Positions 10,362 through 21,699 of a stretch of 64,000 nt of DNA are shown piece after piece; the stretch's first letter is position 1; every line of letters starts with the position of its first letter. Under the pieces are notes generated by a model that saw only the letters and a program-made list of their open reading frames with translations, searched no databases and was not told the DNA's origin. The stretch is from Phytophthora sp. 'mugwort'. Taxonomy: Eukaryota; Oomycota; Peronosporomycetes; Peronosporales; Peronosporaceae. The DNA is taken from NCBI GenBank assembly GCA_033558025.1, contig JAUCEF010000006.1, positions 4,154,001-4,218,000 on the forward strand, written 5' to 3'. The position numbers and the translations under genes were made by a program.

Positions 10362-11294
10362 ATGAAGACCAACGTCGTCCTGTTCGCCGCTTTGGCTGCG
10401 CTTGTTGCGGTTCAAGCTCAAGAAAAGACCAACTCGACGGTAAAGTACATCGATTATTCCAGCCTCAAGAAGTCCACGCGAGCAGCATCGGCCAGCTCGT
10501 CTGGTTCTCAAGAGAATCAGGAGCAGCAACAGCAGCCGGAGGAGATCGCCCCGACGCCTACAACCACGATTTCATCGACCCCAGCACCGACCCCGGCCCC
10601 GACGCCTGCCGCGACGTCGGATCCGAGTCCGTGGGTGGCGAAGTGGATTGACCACAACCAAGTTAAACCATTTGCACAACCGGAAGCCGTGACCATTTCG
10701 GAGAAGGCGGCTGTCAAGTTTAAACCCCAGCTTCACGTCACAAATGGGTGTCATCCATACCCTGCTGTGAACGAAGCCGGTGAGACCGGCAGTGGCCTCA
10801 AGACCAAAGGTGCCCCCAGCGCTGGATGCAAAGGTTCTGGGTGGGGTTCTCAGGTCTACGGCCGATCGACTTGGGTCCGCGGTGTCTGGGCCATCATGTA
10901 CTCGTGGTACTTTCCTAAGGACTCCCCGTCCTCAAATCTGGGCCACCGTCACGATTGGGAGCACGTTATCGTGTGGATCGACAACCCTGCCATTGAAAAC
11001 ACGACGATTTTGGCCGTCACGCCGTCGGCCCACGAGGGCTACTCCAAGCAGGTCCCTCCTAGCGCTGACTGCATGAATGGCACGAGTGTCAAGGTCAACT
11101 ACGAGAGCCAATGGCCGGTCAACCACGCGCTGGGCTCCACTTCCAAGGGTGGTGACTTCCAGGACCTGATCATGTGGGACCAGCTTTCTGAGAACGCCCG
11201 CCGTGCAATGAACGGTGTAGGCTGGGGCCATGCTAACACACCCTTCAACAAATACCACTTTCAGGATAAGCTGGACAAGGCTTGGCCCTTCTAG
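10362..11294 (+). CDS. NLP (NPP1-family) secreted necrosis-inducing protein
   Basis: This is a complete single-exon protein of 310 residues. A hydrophobic signal peptide (about 1-20, ending AVQAQ) targets secretion. Residues 21-88 form a low-complexity Q-, S- and TP-rich linker, unusually long since most family members are about 230-250 residues. The NPP1 domain runs from about 89 to the end, with the hallmark GHRHDWE intact at 194-200 and two cysteines (130 and 156) as in type 1 NLPs. Family knowledge: NLPs act in the apoplast, bind plant sphingolipids through a calcium-dependent site and can permeabilise eudicot membranes; many family members are non-toxic. No break is visible, so I infer an expressed gene, but activity cannot be read from sequence. 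Confidence 0.95.
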   Translation: MKTNVVLFAALAALVAVQAQEKTNSTVKYIDYSSLKKSTRAASASSSGSQENQEQQQQPEEIAPTPTTTISSTPAPTPAPTPAATSDPSPWVAKWIDHNQVKPFAQPEAVTISEKAAVKFKPQLHVTNGCHPYPAVNEAGETGSGLKTKGAPSAGCKGSGWGSQVYGRSTWVRGVWAIMYSWYFPKDSPSSNLGHRHDWEHVIVWIDNPAIENTTILAVTPSAHEGYSKQVPPSADCMNGTSVKVNYESQWPVNHALGSTSKGGDFQDLIMWDQLSENARRAMNGVGWGHANTPFNKYHFQDKLDKAWPF

Positions 11295-11585
11295 CGAAAA
11301 GTAGCTAGAATCAACTGATGATAAAACAACGATGATATGACCCTGTCTTGAACGGTTACCATCTTGTTATCGATGAAGAATTCCGACAGTTATTAATGGG
11401 ACTGGTCTTACTTCACATTCTCCTTATAGAGGAAAGCACTTTCACTTTGTTATTGGAAGTTCCTGCGTCCGTTACCATTCTATAGTACGCAGCTTAAATG
11501 GCATGTGGCGGTGGTTTCGTAAGTTTGCTCGCCGGGCTCGAAGCGACGGCGCCACTGCACGATAGAGTACAAAGTCGAGTGAAGA

Positions 11586-13826
11586 ATGGGCTGCTGTTCC
11601 ACCAAGGAGCAGGTCGGCGTCAAGGATGGCGAGCCATCGCAAGGTGTGGCCCCTGCGAGCTCTCGCAAGTGCCGAGATGTGCTCTGCGTCTTGTTTTTCG
11701 CCGTCTTCTGGGTTGGTATGATCGCCATTGCCGCCGTCGGATTCATGCACGGCGAGCCCAAGCGACTTCTCTATGGATCAGACTACAATGGCACCACATG
11801 CGGCACAGCGGGGCAGGAAGAACAGCCCTTGACGTTCTACCCTCGCATCACGCAGGACTTGTTCGAGCAGGCCTCCAACCCGTCGTTATCTCCAGACGAT
11901 TTCTCCTTCTACGGTGTCTGCGTGGCGAGCTGTCCGAGCGCTGGTACGTACATCTGCAACTACGAGGCTGAAGCTGAGATCCAAAGTGACAGCTCGTTGA
12001 CAACCGATGGAGAGCAGGATGAGGAGCGCAAAGCGAGAGCCACCGACCTGCTCGTACTACCTAGTGCGAAAAAGTGCTGGCTCGTAGCTTTGCCGAGCGA
12101 ACAAGTATTCTACCGTTGTCTACAGATAACGGAATCGAACTCGACGTCGGTGGAGAAGTGCATCGTTCCAGGCGACGAACCAGAGTATTATGACGAAGTA
12201 AATGGTGTTCAAGTACCAAATGACAAGTGCGAGATCAAGCGAGTAGTAACCACTTCCGAGTCGGTGGGACCGGCGCAAGAGAACCCGCTCTACTCGTCGT
12301 TGGAGACTGTTGGCGCTACCATTGGACGTGTCATTGGTGATCTGCAGGAGACGTGGCCGGTCTTCCTCGTCTGTGGTGGTGTTCTTGCGCTCGTCTTGGG
12401 CTTTGGTTTCGTAATTCTCCTAAGGTTTTGCGCTGGGTGCATTGTGTGGATCACACTGTGGAGCTTCGTGTTGCTATTGCTACTCTTTGCTCTCATGTTG
12501 AGTACCAAGGGAGGCATCATCGGCAGCTCCGATCTCAACGCTCTCACTTCAGAGATGGCTTCAGCTACAGCGACGGCAGGTGTGGACACCTCTGAGGTTG
12601 TCACAACCGAGATTGTGCTGCCTCAGACGCTGCAAGTTAGTCAAGACAAGGAAAAAGCTTACGCTGTGGCAGCATACGTTGCATACGCACTGGCAGGTAT
12701 TGCACTATTACTAGTGTGCTTTTTCCAGAAGAAAATCCGTATCGCGATTGGTATCGTAAAGGAGGCGTCCCTGGCACTGCAGCACTTGCCGCTTCTTGTT
12801 CTGTTTCCGATTATCCCGTTCGTCATGTTGTTGGTACTATTTGCATATGCGGCTATCGTCGGTGCGTACATTTACAGCTCAGGTGAGATGCAATTGTCTT
12901 CGCTGGCAGGAGAGCTTGCGGATGAGAGTGGAGAAACACTCACAACAGAGACGACAACGACTTTAAGTACAATGAGTCCGGACCAGACGATGAAGTTATT
13001 AGTGGCGTACCATTTCTTCGGGTTTTTATGGACGGCCCAGCTCATTAATGCCATCAGTATGTGCACGATAGCTGGTGCTGTGAGTCGCTACTACTGGAGT
13101 CGCAACAAGACGAGCGAGGAAATGGGACGCTTTCCCGTGTTGGCATCCTTCAAAAACTGTTTCCGCTACCACTTCGGGTCCTTAGCGTTCGGAGCTTTCA
13201 TTATCGCTGTGGTTCAGTTCATCCGTACTGCATTATTATATCTGGACCATCAAACCCAAGATCTACAGAAGTCCAACCTTGTTCTTAAAGTGGTCATGAA
13301 GGTCGTACAGTGCTGTCTCTGGTGTTTGGAGAAGTGTCTGCGCTTCCTCTCGAAGAACGCGTACATCCTGATCGCCATGAAGGGTCACAGCTTCTGCTCG
13401 TCGGCCAAGGACGCATTCAAGATCTTACTGAGTAATATGGCCCAGGTGGGGGCTGTGTCTACTGTGACGTTCCTGTTACTAGGCGCAGGCAAAGTGGCTG
13501 TCGCTCTGAGCTGCGCCATCGCCACGTTCGCCTACTTGGAGAAGAACAGCGACGACTATGGTGTCGGTGGAGCTCACGAGTTGACGTCCCCCTTAGCTCC
13601 AATTCTCTTGGCGCTTTTACTCGGTTGGTTCGTGGCTTCGACGCTTCTTGGCGTCTACGAGATGGCAATTGACACGATCCTGCTCTGCTTCTGCGAGGAC
13701 AAGGAGCTCAACAAGGCGTCGGGGCAGTACTTTATGAGTGACTCGCTCAAGCAGTTCGTGGCCAGTGTGCCCGCCAGCAACAAGACAGAGTCCCGAGCCC
13801 ACAACATTCAGACTGAAAAGCCCTAA
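11586..13826 (+). CDS. Choline transporter-like protein (SLC44/CTL family)
   Basis: An intronless 746-residue membrane protein. The N-terminus MGCC could be myristoylated and palmitoylated. A first membrane span (about 32-52) is followed by a large Cys-rich extracellular loop beginning YGSDYNGTTCG, the family signature, and then about nine further spans. The C-terminal block LLGVYEMAIDTILLCFCEDK is the most conserved CTL segment. Family members carry choline or ethanolamine across plasma or organelle membranes for phospholipid synthesis. The gene starts about 290 bp after the NLP stop on the same strand but has its own upstream region; no functional link with NLP is implied. Confidence 0.92.
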   Translation: MGCCSTKEQVGVKDGEPSQGVAPASSRKCRDVLCVLFFAVFWVGMIAIAAVGFMHGEPKRLLYGSDYNGTTCGTAGQEEQPLTFYPRITQDLFEQASNPSLSPDDFSFYGVCVASCPSAGTYICNYEAEAEIQSDSSLTTDGEQDEERKARATDLLVLPSAKKCWLVALPSEQVFYRCLQITESNSTSVEKCIVPGDEPEYYDEVNGVQVPNDKCEIKRVVTTSESVGPAQENPLYSSLETVGATIGRVIGDLQETWPVFLVCGGVLALVLGFGFVILLRFCAGCIVWITLWSFVLLLLLFALMLSTKGGIIGSSDLNALTSEMASATATAGVDTSEVVTTEIVLPQTLQVSQDKEKAYAVAAYVAYALAGIALLLVCFFQKKIRIAIGIVKEASLALQHLPLLVLFPIIPFVMLLVLFAYAAIVGAYIYSSGEMQLSSLAGELADESGETLTTETTTTLSTMSPDQTMKLLVAYHFFGFLWTAQLINAISMCTIAGAVSRYYWSRNKTSEEMGRFPVLASFKNCFRYHFGSLAFGAFIIAVVQFIRTALLYLDHQTQDLQKSNLVLKVVMKVVQCCLWCLEKCLRFLSKNAYILIAMKGHSFCSSAKDAFKILLSNMAQVGAVSTVTFLLLGAGKVAVALSCAIATFAYLEKNSDDYGVGGAHELTSPLAPILLALLLGWFVASTLLGVYEMAIDTILLCFCEDKELNKASGQYFMSDSLKQFVASVPASNKTESRAHNIQTEKP

Positions 13827-14028
13827 GATCGACGCACTATCTACAAATGTATCCTGCAACCTAAGTCCTAAGTTGAAGCACAGGGGTTCTCTATTCGATA
13901 GCTTTTTTTTCTGTAGCTCCATTCGCTTATAATCCATACTTCATTACTATGAGTGGACAAAATAACAAATTCAAGTTTTGCCCAATGGCGTTCAAACTGT
14001 AACTGTCCATTTACCTCAATCAATCGGG

Positions 14029-16151
14029 ATGGCGCTCCTGATGCGTGGCCGCCGTGCCGAGCTGCTGGTGGCTTCGGCCATGACGGCATATCTGATTCTC
14101 TGTCCCTTCACCAAGGTGGAGGAGAGTTTCAATCTACAGGCGACGCACGATCTTTTGGAGCTCGGAGAGCACAATGTGGACGGGTTTGACCATTTAGAGT
14201 TCCCCGGAGTAGTGCCCCGTACCTTTATAGGCTCATTGGCCGTGGCGGGGGTCAGTCGCCCTGTTGTGTGGGTGCTCCAGGCTCTGCGAAGTCCCAAGCT
14301 CTGGTCGCAATTGGTGACGCGATTGGTGCTGGGCCTGATAACGCTAAGCGGCCTCATCTTCTTCAGCGACGGCGTGGGGATGCGCTTCGGACGGGACACG
14401 AGCAGGTTCTTGCTCTTGATCTGCGCGTGTCAGTTCCATCTGCAATTCTACATGACCCGCACCCTACCTAATGTGTACGCTCTGGTAAGAAGGTGGAATG
14501 ATTGGTAGAATGGATAGAATGGATAGAAAATTTAGTAGAGTGGAGGTAGAACGAGAATACGGATGCTAATGGAGGTGATTGATGTTATATGGGGCTTGTG
14601 CAGGCGTTGGTACTGTTTGGACTGGGTTTCTGGCTTCGGGTAGGGTAGCGCAGAGGTAGTTTTGTGGCTGTTTCGAAGGTACTGAGAGTTTAATGTTACT
14701 TTTTGTTGCTTGATGGAATGTAGGGCAAGTGGCAGCGCTGTGTGTTCCTGTTCACGTTTACGACGGTGGTTTTCCGCGTAGATACGGTAGTGCTATTTGC
14801 GCCTTTGGTGCTCAATATGTTGCTGTCGAAGCGGGTGTCTTTCTTCCGGATGATTTGGTGGGGGCTATCGTCGGGTGTCGTGTCGCTGGTGATGACGGTG
14901 CTGGTCGACTCGTACTTTTGGCAGCGCTGGCTGTGGCCAGAGGGCGAAGTGCTGTGGTTTAACACGGTGCAAAACAAAAGCAGCGAGTGGGGCGTGAGTC
15001 CGCCCTTGTGGTATTTTACGTCGGCACTGCCACGTGCTTTGCAGATGACTGCGTTGTTGATTCCGCTTGGACTGAGGTTCGTGCGTGAAATGATGAAGCT
15101 TTTTGGGAACTTATCAGTTAACTCGATTGAGGATTGATATTTGTGTCCTGGTAGCACTTTACTTCCGGCGTTGTTAAAGAGTCGGTCATTCCACGATGTT
15201 TTGTGGGCGTTCAAGACTGCGCCGATCCTCGATTGGAGTGTACTGTCGCTAGTGTGGCCCGTGTTTGTCTATCTGGGGCTTTACTCGTTCCTCCCTCACA
15301 AGGAGCTGCGCTTCATCTTCAATGCGATTCCGATCCTGAACATGGTGTCAGCCGTGGTATGTACTGAAGTATACCGGAGCTCAAAATGTCCTTGTTTAAA
15401 ACAATACTGACGCATTTGCTGTGTATTGTGCAATACAGGGCTTGGCAAAGCTCTACAGGAACAGGAGTAAGGTAAACAATGTGACTCACTCAGCAGATTG
15501 CGTGTGCTTTTTGGTCTGCTAACACTGCAAGCTCTGTCTTTGTCCGGGGGGTTATAGGCGCGTCTTCCTTTTGTTGGGGCCATTGGTTGTCTAGTGATCA
15601 CAATCCTCGGCACTCTATTCTTGCTCACGGCTGCTCGATCAAACTATCCCGGTAAGGCTCCTGGTGTCTTGACATTGTGAATATCTCGGTTTTTGACACT
15701 TTCGTTTTGCAGGTGGTGAAGCATTCGTGCGCTTGCATCAAATCGCAGCGAACGAGCGAAACTTGCCTCGTAGTATTCACATTGACGTCCCCGCCGCAAT
15801 GACTGGTGTGTCTCGCTTTGGCGAGGAGTTCCCGGCCTGGAGGTATGTGTCTCTGGTCTTTTGGCTGGACATACCGGTATTTGTGATTTGCCTATTCCTG
15901 ACTATGCCTTTTTTCATGTCGAATGCAGCTACTCGAAGGACGAGTCGATAACTACGGTCGAGCAGTTAGTAAAGTTCGACTATTTGCTGACTGCCAAGGA
16001 CCCCACTCCCTTGGAAGATGATTTTCAGTACATCGCTGGTTTCAACGCTTTTGCTGGCGTCGGACTTGTTGACCACCGTATCACTTTTAAGACGAAGAAG
16101 CTGGTGTTTTTGATGCGCAACCGCAACATCACTCCTGGCCATATATTGTAG
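14029..16151 (+). CDS. ALG12, Dol-P-Man:Man7GlcNAc2-PP-dolichol alpha-1,6-mannosyltransferase
   Basis: Eight exons join in phase: 14029-14484, 14604-14639, 14724-15076, 15155-15356, 15439-15471, 15558-15651, 15713-15842 and 15929-16151, giving about 508 residues. The enzyme adds the eighth mannose to the lipid-linked N-glycan precursor in the ER lumen. Diagnostic GT22 motifs are FTKVEESFNLQATHD (27-41), FDHLEFPGVVPRTF (about 52-65) and HKELRF (330-335), plus the late TGVSRF. The remainder is hydrophobic, as for a polytopic ER protein. The stretch before HKELRF (about 282-318) seems longer than in animal or yeast proteins; the exon-4 acceptor at 15155 is the least certain junction. Start chosen at the first in-frame ATG before the conserved block. 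Confidence 0.9.
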
Positions 16152-16347
16152 GCAGGCACATTGGGTTTAACGACCTGGTAACGTGTATGGTGTACCATCT
16201 TCTACATGCGACTCGGCACAATTTCGTAAGAAGGTTGGCAGTTGTACATGTATTGACTCTTTTAAGTGCTCCTTCAACTCGCAACTTGCGGAGTTTTAAC
16301 AGCTCACAAAAATGATCGAAAACTAAATTTTGTTGCAATGTCACCCC

Positions 16348-16363
16348 GTAACTTTAAAGTTAC
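16348..16363. terminator. 16-bp perfect palindrome between convergent genes
   Basis: GTAACTTTAAAGTTAC lies between the ends of ALG12 (+) and the JmjC-like gene (-). It could mark 3' ends but may be chance; no other terminator signal is known for this class of genes. Confidence 0.25.
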
Positions 16364-16378
16364 TCGCCGACCAACTCG

Positions 16379-19273
16379 CTACGGCGCCTTCACTTGAGTG
16401 ACATATCCAACAAAGCATAGAAAGCGAAGCAGGCTTCTCGCAGTTTCCTCGTTACGAACTGGGCCCTTGCTTTGACGCAGCGAGTAGTCATGACCGCGAA
16501 TGAGCTCCTCCAACTCGAACGGCTCCCCTCCACGGCATTGGAGCCACTCGAGTAATCTCGATTGATCGGCGGAGCACTGGAACTTGACGTGTAACTGTGG
16601 TTGGTATTGCTCATTCCCGAATATCTCATCCAACAGATACGTATGCTTCCCTATGCGCGGCATCACTCGCAGCGCCTGCTTCCGTCTTGGCTTCGGCTTC
16701 GGGGTCTTTTTCAATGCTCGATGCGGCGTCCGTGAGCTGTCTGAAGCGAGACGATTGTCGCTTGTTTGCTCCTCGTCCTCGTCGATGGATAAATGTGGAA
16801 TTTCGTCGACGTTCATAAGAACCGCGACCGGGTTTACACGATAAACGGCATCTTTAAAGACCTTTTCATGCTTCAGTTTAAACCTCGGGTTTGTCAAGTC
16901 CACTTCAATGCTTTTCGAGCTTCGAGACGTGCTCGTGTCACGAATTATACCTTTCGCGACAAGGTCCTGCATGTCTTCATTCACCAGATATTCCGGCAGT
17001 AAGTCGTTTCCCTTGAGTTCCACCATCTCATTGCGTAGAGACTCCATACAGGCTTCCAAATCGTGCCAAGTCGACTTGATTTGACTTCGTTTACCGGGGT
17101 AAATCTGCACTCGCTTCCGCAATTGATTGTCACCCCAGGCCAACTGCTTCAGTGCCGAGACAACCAAAGCCTCGTACGTTGTTGAAACTAGCTGCACTTC
17201 AAGCCACAACGCCTTGCTTCCCTGAGTTTCCACTTCAAGCCACGCACCTGCAGGGACATACGCTACCGACCCGGGCTGGAGCAAGTGCTCTACTTGTTGC
17301 CTCGTATCTCCGTTTCTTGTCTCGTCAAGCACGTCAAAATTATCACCAGGTGGAGATAAAAACCCATTGTCCGTATTTGCCACCCGATGGATTTTCCCCA
17401 CTTTTGCCACATCATCTAATATCCACGATTCGGGCTCAAAAGATTCAAGTGGATGTTCCACATGACCCATTCTCATCTTCCATCGTGAGTTCCCATTTAG
17501 TTGAAATGCCACAGTTTCCGTTCGATAAAATCGCCAATCCAGCACAGCCCCGTCTTGAGGACAACTCACCAACTTGGCAGTATGTTGCCGCATCGCATAA
17601 TTAAGTCCCAGCTCTTTTGCCAATGGTTTGATAACCTGTTCGGCTACAGAAGGAGGGGCTGGGAAGCGTAGTGGACATTTCTGTAAAGCTCTTGCCTTCG
17701 CTAACGACACCGACTCCACTCGATCCTGGCTCGTCATATGCCGAACACCTGGCAACTTGACGTGAAGCTGCATCACCGGTCCGTCCAACGGGTTCAATGC
17801 GTCCAGCAACTTAAACACATTCAAGTGTCGCAAACCCGTGACGTCATTATTTATCAAATCTTGGAACCGAGAAATGGGGGCATTTCCAGCAAATGGAGCA
17901 GTGCCAAACGCGTCTTGAAGCTTCGCTGCCAGTGCCTCAGTCCCCATCAACTGCACTAGCGTCATCGAGACGTTTCTGGTCGATGAGAGTTCGGCCTTAC
18001 TAGTGCTCGACGCAGCGTCTTCTGCACCGGCGGCCACGTCTTTTAATTCACCAGAAAACGTCGAGTTCGGATGTTCATTTTTAATCCGCGGTGAGCGACG
18101 TAGTGCCGGAAAACACTTTTTTTCTTCACCTGATCTACGATTGTCCAAAATGGTAGCAGATTGTTTCCGCTTTTTGGAAGCTACACGCTTCGATCGTATC
18201 GGGGTGTGAACAGGAGCCACTAACGTTTTCTTCCGGGAAGGCGTCGGACTTGTATTGCTGTCTTGGGTCACGGCACGTGAAGGTGGAGGCTCATTTGACG
18301 ATACCTTCAGTGTCTTCTTCACTGGGGTTGGAGCCTCCTTCTCTGCGTCTACACTTGGCGGAGTTTCGCTCACAATTTCTTCATCTGCCTCGATCTCCAT
18401 GGTTTCGTCTTGACCAGATGGTGTCGGATCCTCTTTACTTTTTGCTGAACTTGCTGGTGTGCTAGTGTTCAGAGCCTTAGACTCAGAGAATGCCGGCGTT
18501 TTCGACTTGTTTGTAACAGGAGAATCGGACGGCGATGGCGATATTTGCTCATTTGCCTTGTGTTCTTCAGGAACCTCGCTCTTGACAGCCTCGTGGACAA
18601 TATCTTTGCTTGGTGCAATTCCACTTGTCAGATCCACATTCCTCGCTACTACCAGTCGTTCCTTCTGTAGACCCGTTGTGCTCGTCTTATGTTCGTCTTC
18701 TTCGCTTTCTTCATCTTGACTTGGAAATTTCAACTTCTCCGGAATCTCAATGGTTATTGCCATATCATCGCTGCTGGGATCTCCATCTGACGCAAAAGTT
18801 CCTCCTCCTGTGGCTGTTGCTAGTGTCGACGTCGTTTGCTCCGTCACTGCTAACGAAGTGTTTACACTGACGGTCATTAGTCTGTTGGTCTGCTCTGTCT
18901 CATTCACTGCGTCTCCTTCACTCATAGCAAGTTCATACTTTTTCACGACGCTCGTGTCTTGAATGACAGTATGGAGATCGATATCAATAACTCCTGCAGC
19001 CGTTGAAGAGGCGAGAGACGTCCTCATGTCGTTCTCTTTGCTCTCTTCGTCGACGTCAGCGACTTCATTTAATGTCGTGGCAGTGTGCTGGTTGTCGGGA
19101 ATGTAGTAGTCATACCTATTATCCACTTCGTCTTCATCTTCTTCCTCGTCATCTGCTCGATAATCGTTCTTTTGCTCTTCCACTTCGTCATACGTCGGGC
19201 TGGCAGCCACGTCTGGGACTGTTCTCGGAGACTCGGAAGACGAGGAATCTGCCCCCATTCCCGTCAAAGCCAT
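16379..19273 (-). CDS. Large acidic protein with degenerate JmjC/cupin C-terminal domain
   Basis: A single long frame of about 964 residues from the ATG at 19273 (frame stays open further upstream but without an ATG). The N-terminal half is acidic, Ser/Thr-rich and probably disordered, with basic patches such as RSKRVASKKRKQ that could be nuclear signals. The C-terminal part resembles the ROX (NO66/MINA-like) ribosomal-oxygenase fold: VAFQLNGNSRWKM aligns with the strand after the Fe-binding HxD, and LQPGSVAYVPAGAWLEVE with the last metal-ligand strand. The HxD and the distal His are all replaced, so it should not bind iron or 2-oxoglutarate. A winged-helix-like tail follows. Assignment is from motif resemblance only; function unknown. 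Confidence 0.6.
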   Translation of the reverse strand: MALTGMGADSSSSESPRTVPDVAASPTYDEVEEQKNDYRADDEEEDEDEVDNRYDYYIPDNQHTATTLNEVADVDEESKENDMRTSLASSTAAGVIDIDLHTVIQDTSVVKKYELAMSEGDAVNETEQTNRLMTVSVNTSLAVTEQTTSTLATATGGGTFASDGDPSSDDMAITIEIPEKLKFPSQDEESEEDEHKTSTTGLQKERLVVARNVDLTSGIAPSKDIVHEAVKSEVPEEHKANEQISPSPSDSPVTNKSKTPAFSESKALNTSTPASSAKSKEDPTPSGQDETMEIEADEEIVSETPPSVDAEKEAPTPVKKTLKVSSNEPPPSRAVTQDSNTSPTPSRKKTLVAPVHTPIRSKRVASKKRKQSATILDNRRSGEEKKCFPALRRSPRIKNEHPNSTFSGELKDVAAGAEDAASSTSKAELSSTRNVSMTLVQLMGTEALAAKLQDAFGTAPFAGNAPISRFQDLINNDVTGLRHLNVFKLLDALNPLDGPVMQLHVKLPGVRHMTSQDRVESVSLAKARALQKCPLRFPAPPSVAEQVIKPLAKELGLNYAMRQHTAKLVSCPQDGAVLDWRFYRTETVAFQLNGNSRWKMRMGHVEHPLESFEPESWILDDVAKVGKIHRVANTDNGFLSPPGDNFDVLDETRNGDTRQQVEHLLQPGSVAYVPAGAWLEVETQGSKALWLEVQLVSTTYEALVVSALKQLAWGDNQLRKRVQIYPGKRSQIKSTWHDLEACMESLRNEMVELKGNDLLPEYLVNEDMQDLVAKGIIRDTSTSRSSKSIEVDLTNPRFKLKHEKVFKDAVYRVNPVAVLMNVDEIPHLSIDEDEEQTSDNRLASDSSRTPHRALKKTPKPKPRRKQALRVMPRIGKHTYLLDEIFGNEQYQPQLHVKFQCSADQSRLLEWLQCRGGEPFELEELIRGHDYSLRQSKGPVRNEETARSLLRFLCFVGYVTQVKAP

Positions 19274-19524
19274 CGTGTTCAGGAGCTGCCTCACCCTCTC
19301 AGCTGGCTGACGGCCACTTTCAAGCAGAAAACGAAACACGGTTAGCTTTTACTTCAGCCGTTCGGCTTTCCAACTGGGGGAAGCAAGAAAGGAGAAATTT
19401 TCTTCCGAGACAGGACGAAGTGATGGGAAATGACGAATACAGTAGAACTTTTAATCAAATTTCTTGTCACTTCAATACATTTCGCAGTTAAATAATTACG
19501 ACATTTTTCCTTTTTACCATTCGC

Positions 19525-21549
19525 TCACTCTTCGCTGAATTCCGTCCATTCCATTTCAAGTACAGCGTAAAGGGCAGTCTCCATCTCGGTCTTCGTGGTA
19601 TACAATGGCAACTCGACGCGATTAAAGCACGTGTGCACTTTAGGGAAGCCACGAGTTTGGGTGGGCAATGGCCGCAACGAAAAGGGACAAATGCGACCGT
19701 CGTAGCTCGTTAACCCCTTGAAGCCCTGCACGGGCACACGTGACGAACCTGTTGAGAACTGTAGGAAACGTGCACGTTCATCTTCGGTGAATCCTTGGAG
19801 TACGTCCCAGAACCAGCCGACGACCAGCGGAGCGTCACTGAAGCTGGGAGCAACGACTGTGTTACGTTTCCAGTCGGCCATGTCGATCTCTGGCAGACCA
19901 CAGAGCACAAGCTCCAACTCTTGGTAGTCAAAGACGAGAAGTGCTTCCTGAGGGACGATCTCAAATATCCCAAGCGAGAGCGCTTGGAGCTGTGGCGCAT
20001 AGCGGTCGAGCATGAGATAACGCAGTTTGAGGTGTAGGAACTCGGTCTTGTTAGCATCTGTCACGGGTTTGTCCCTCCCATCGGGTACCAAGTCAACTGT
20101 GACGACTTCATCGTCGGCACGGAGCTCCGTGACGCAGAAGGTGAGCTCGAGGGCCTCGACGCCGTCGTTATCTCGGATCCAGAGCATACTTGTGTAGACT
20201 TCAGGGTCTACGTATTGCAGATCCGAGAAAGTGATAGGCATCCCGAGGAAATGCTTGAGGATTGGCAGACAGAGTCTTGCCTGCATAGTCTGTCCTTCTA
20301 GTAGCGCACGTCCCAATAGTCTTCCAATACCACGAAAGTAGAGCAAGTGGTCGGCTGTGCAGTCCTCCGAGTGCGGGTTAATAGCCACAGCCTGTGTGTG
20401 TCGATCACACGTCATAAAGAGTCCCAATTCATCGTCCAAGAGTCTACCGAATAGAATGGAGAACCACTCGCGTTGTAACCCTCCAGCGTCGATCCCTGCT
20501 TCTCCGACAAACTCAATCCGTAGTGGGAAATGGATATGCTCAGGTTGAATACCCAACAACTGTTCCATACTCTCTACAAGGATGTGTTCACGCTGTACAC
20601 GTAGCTTGATCCGTCCTTCTTCCCAGGGTCGCAATAACGCGCCCATTCTCTCCAAGAACCACGTGTATTTCTTTGGAAACGGTAGTCGCGACACTCGGTC
20701 CAAGAGTTCCAGCTCACGTGCCGTGAGTTTATACCCGCCGATCGTCTCGGCCGCATCCAGTTGAGAAGCTTCAGCAAACGTGAGACGCCCCACTTCCCCC
20801 AATACGGACGAACGACGTACCATGTGCGTCACGAACCCCACCGAGACACGACCGTGGCCTGCATGGTTTGTGCCGTTAACGACTGTGAGTCTTCTGGCCG
20901 CGGCCGCGACGTCCGCTCTCGTCCAGAAGGCCGACTCGCCGTCTTCTCCGAGACAACGCACCCATTCTTTACGACGTCGAGCATATTTCTGTCTCGGGTT
21001 AAGTGTCGAGAGTCTTAATGGTCGTAAAGACTGTCTGCTGCTCACACTGAGTACTGAAGACCTCTGAGCAGACAATGAAGGCCTCGTTAACATGGTAATG
21101 GAGCTGGTTGAGCTCAGTCGCTCGTCTCGGCCTGCGATCGAGTGCTTGAGTCGTGGTAGCTCCTCTCGGTCTGAACCTTGGCGAGAGTGCTTCGTGTTCT
21201 TTGTGCCGCACAACGTGCATGTCGGACGGTCCATTGCGTTGCTGAACTCGCACACGGAGCATTTCCAGCGCTCGGCCTGGGCTTCTCCACGCTCGAGATC
21301 CAGTCTGGTGATAGTCTCTTGCTCCTGTAGCAGCATTCTACACCGCAGAGAAGTAGGTTAAGAACCTCTATAACTTCGCTTCTACAGCGCTTTAGAGGCT
21401 CGGAACGCGACGTACCTGGCGAGGAAAGACTGGGACGCTCCGCGCAGTTGGTTACGCGCGCGTAGGAACCACAGACCGCCCGCGAACACGAGCAGAAGCA
21501 TCATGGTCACCATCGGGAGCAGCACGGACATGGAATCGTCAGACTCCAT
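19525..21549 (-). CDS. HECT E3 ubiquitin ligase with N-terminal membrane anchor and RanBP2-type zinc finger
   Basis: Exon 1 (21549-21416) and exon 2 (21337-19525) join across a 78-nt GT..AG intron (21415-21338) in phase, giving 648 residues. A longer in-frame ATG at 21699 is possible. Exon 1 encodes one hydrophobic span (LLPMVTMMLLLVFAGGLWFL) followed by basic residues, a signal anchor. Next is a RanBP2-type finger with Cys at 71, 74, 85 and 88 (WKCSVCEF...CTLCG). The HECT domain fills the C-terminal half and has the catalytic HTCFN with Cys at about 615. It would transfer ubiquitin to substrates at a membrane. The anchor is easily missed, because exon 1 alone looks like a separate small membrane protein. 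Confidence 0.88.
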
Positions 21550-21699
21550 GGTTTCTAACGACCTGGGAAAGCCGGAGATCTCGGATGTAGCGACGACTTT
21601 GGCCCCTGGGCGCAGTGCCAACCCCCACACACGCACAGGAGGGAGGACTTTGAAGGTTTTCTGCTGACTTGAAGGCTGTTTGTTGACTGACAGGCCCAT

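Noticed and set aside
16584..19491. Many plus-strand frames antisense to the JmjC-like gene
   Set aside because: They are shadows of a long real gene; compositions mirror its Ser/Glu codons.
21382..21699. Separate 105-residue membrane protein
   Set aside because: A phase-perfect intron joins it to the HECT gene, a better explanation than two genes 46 bp apart.
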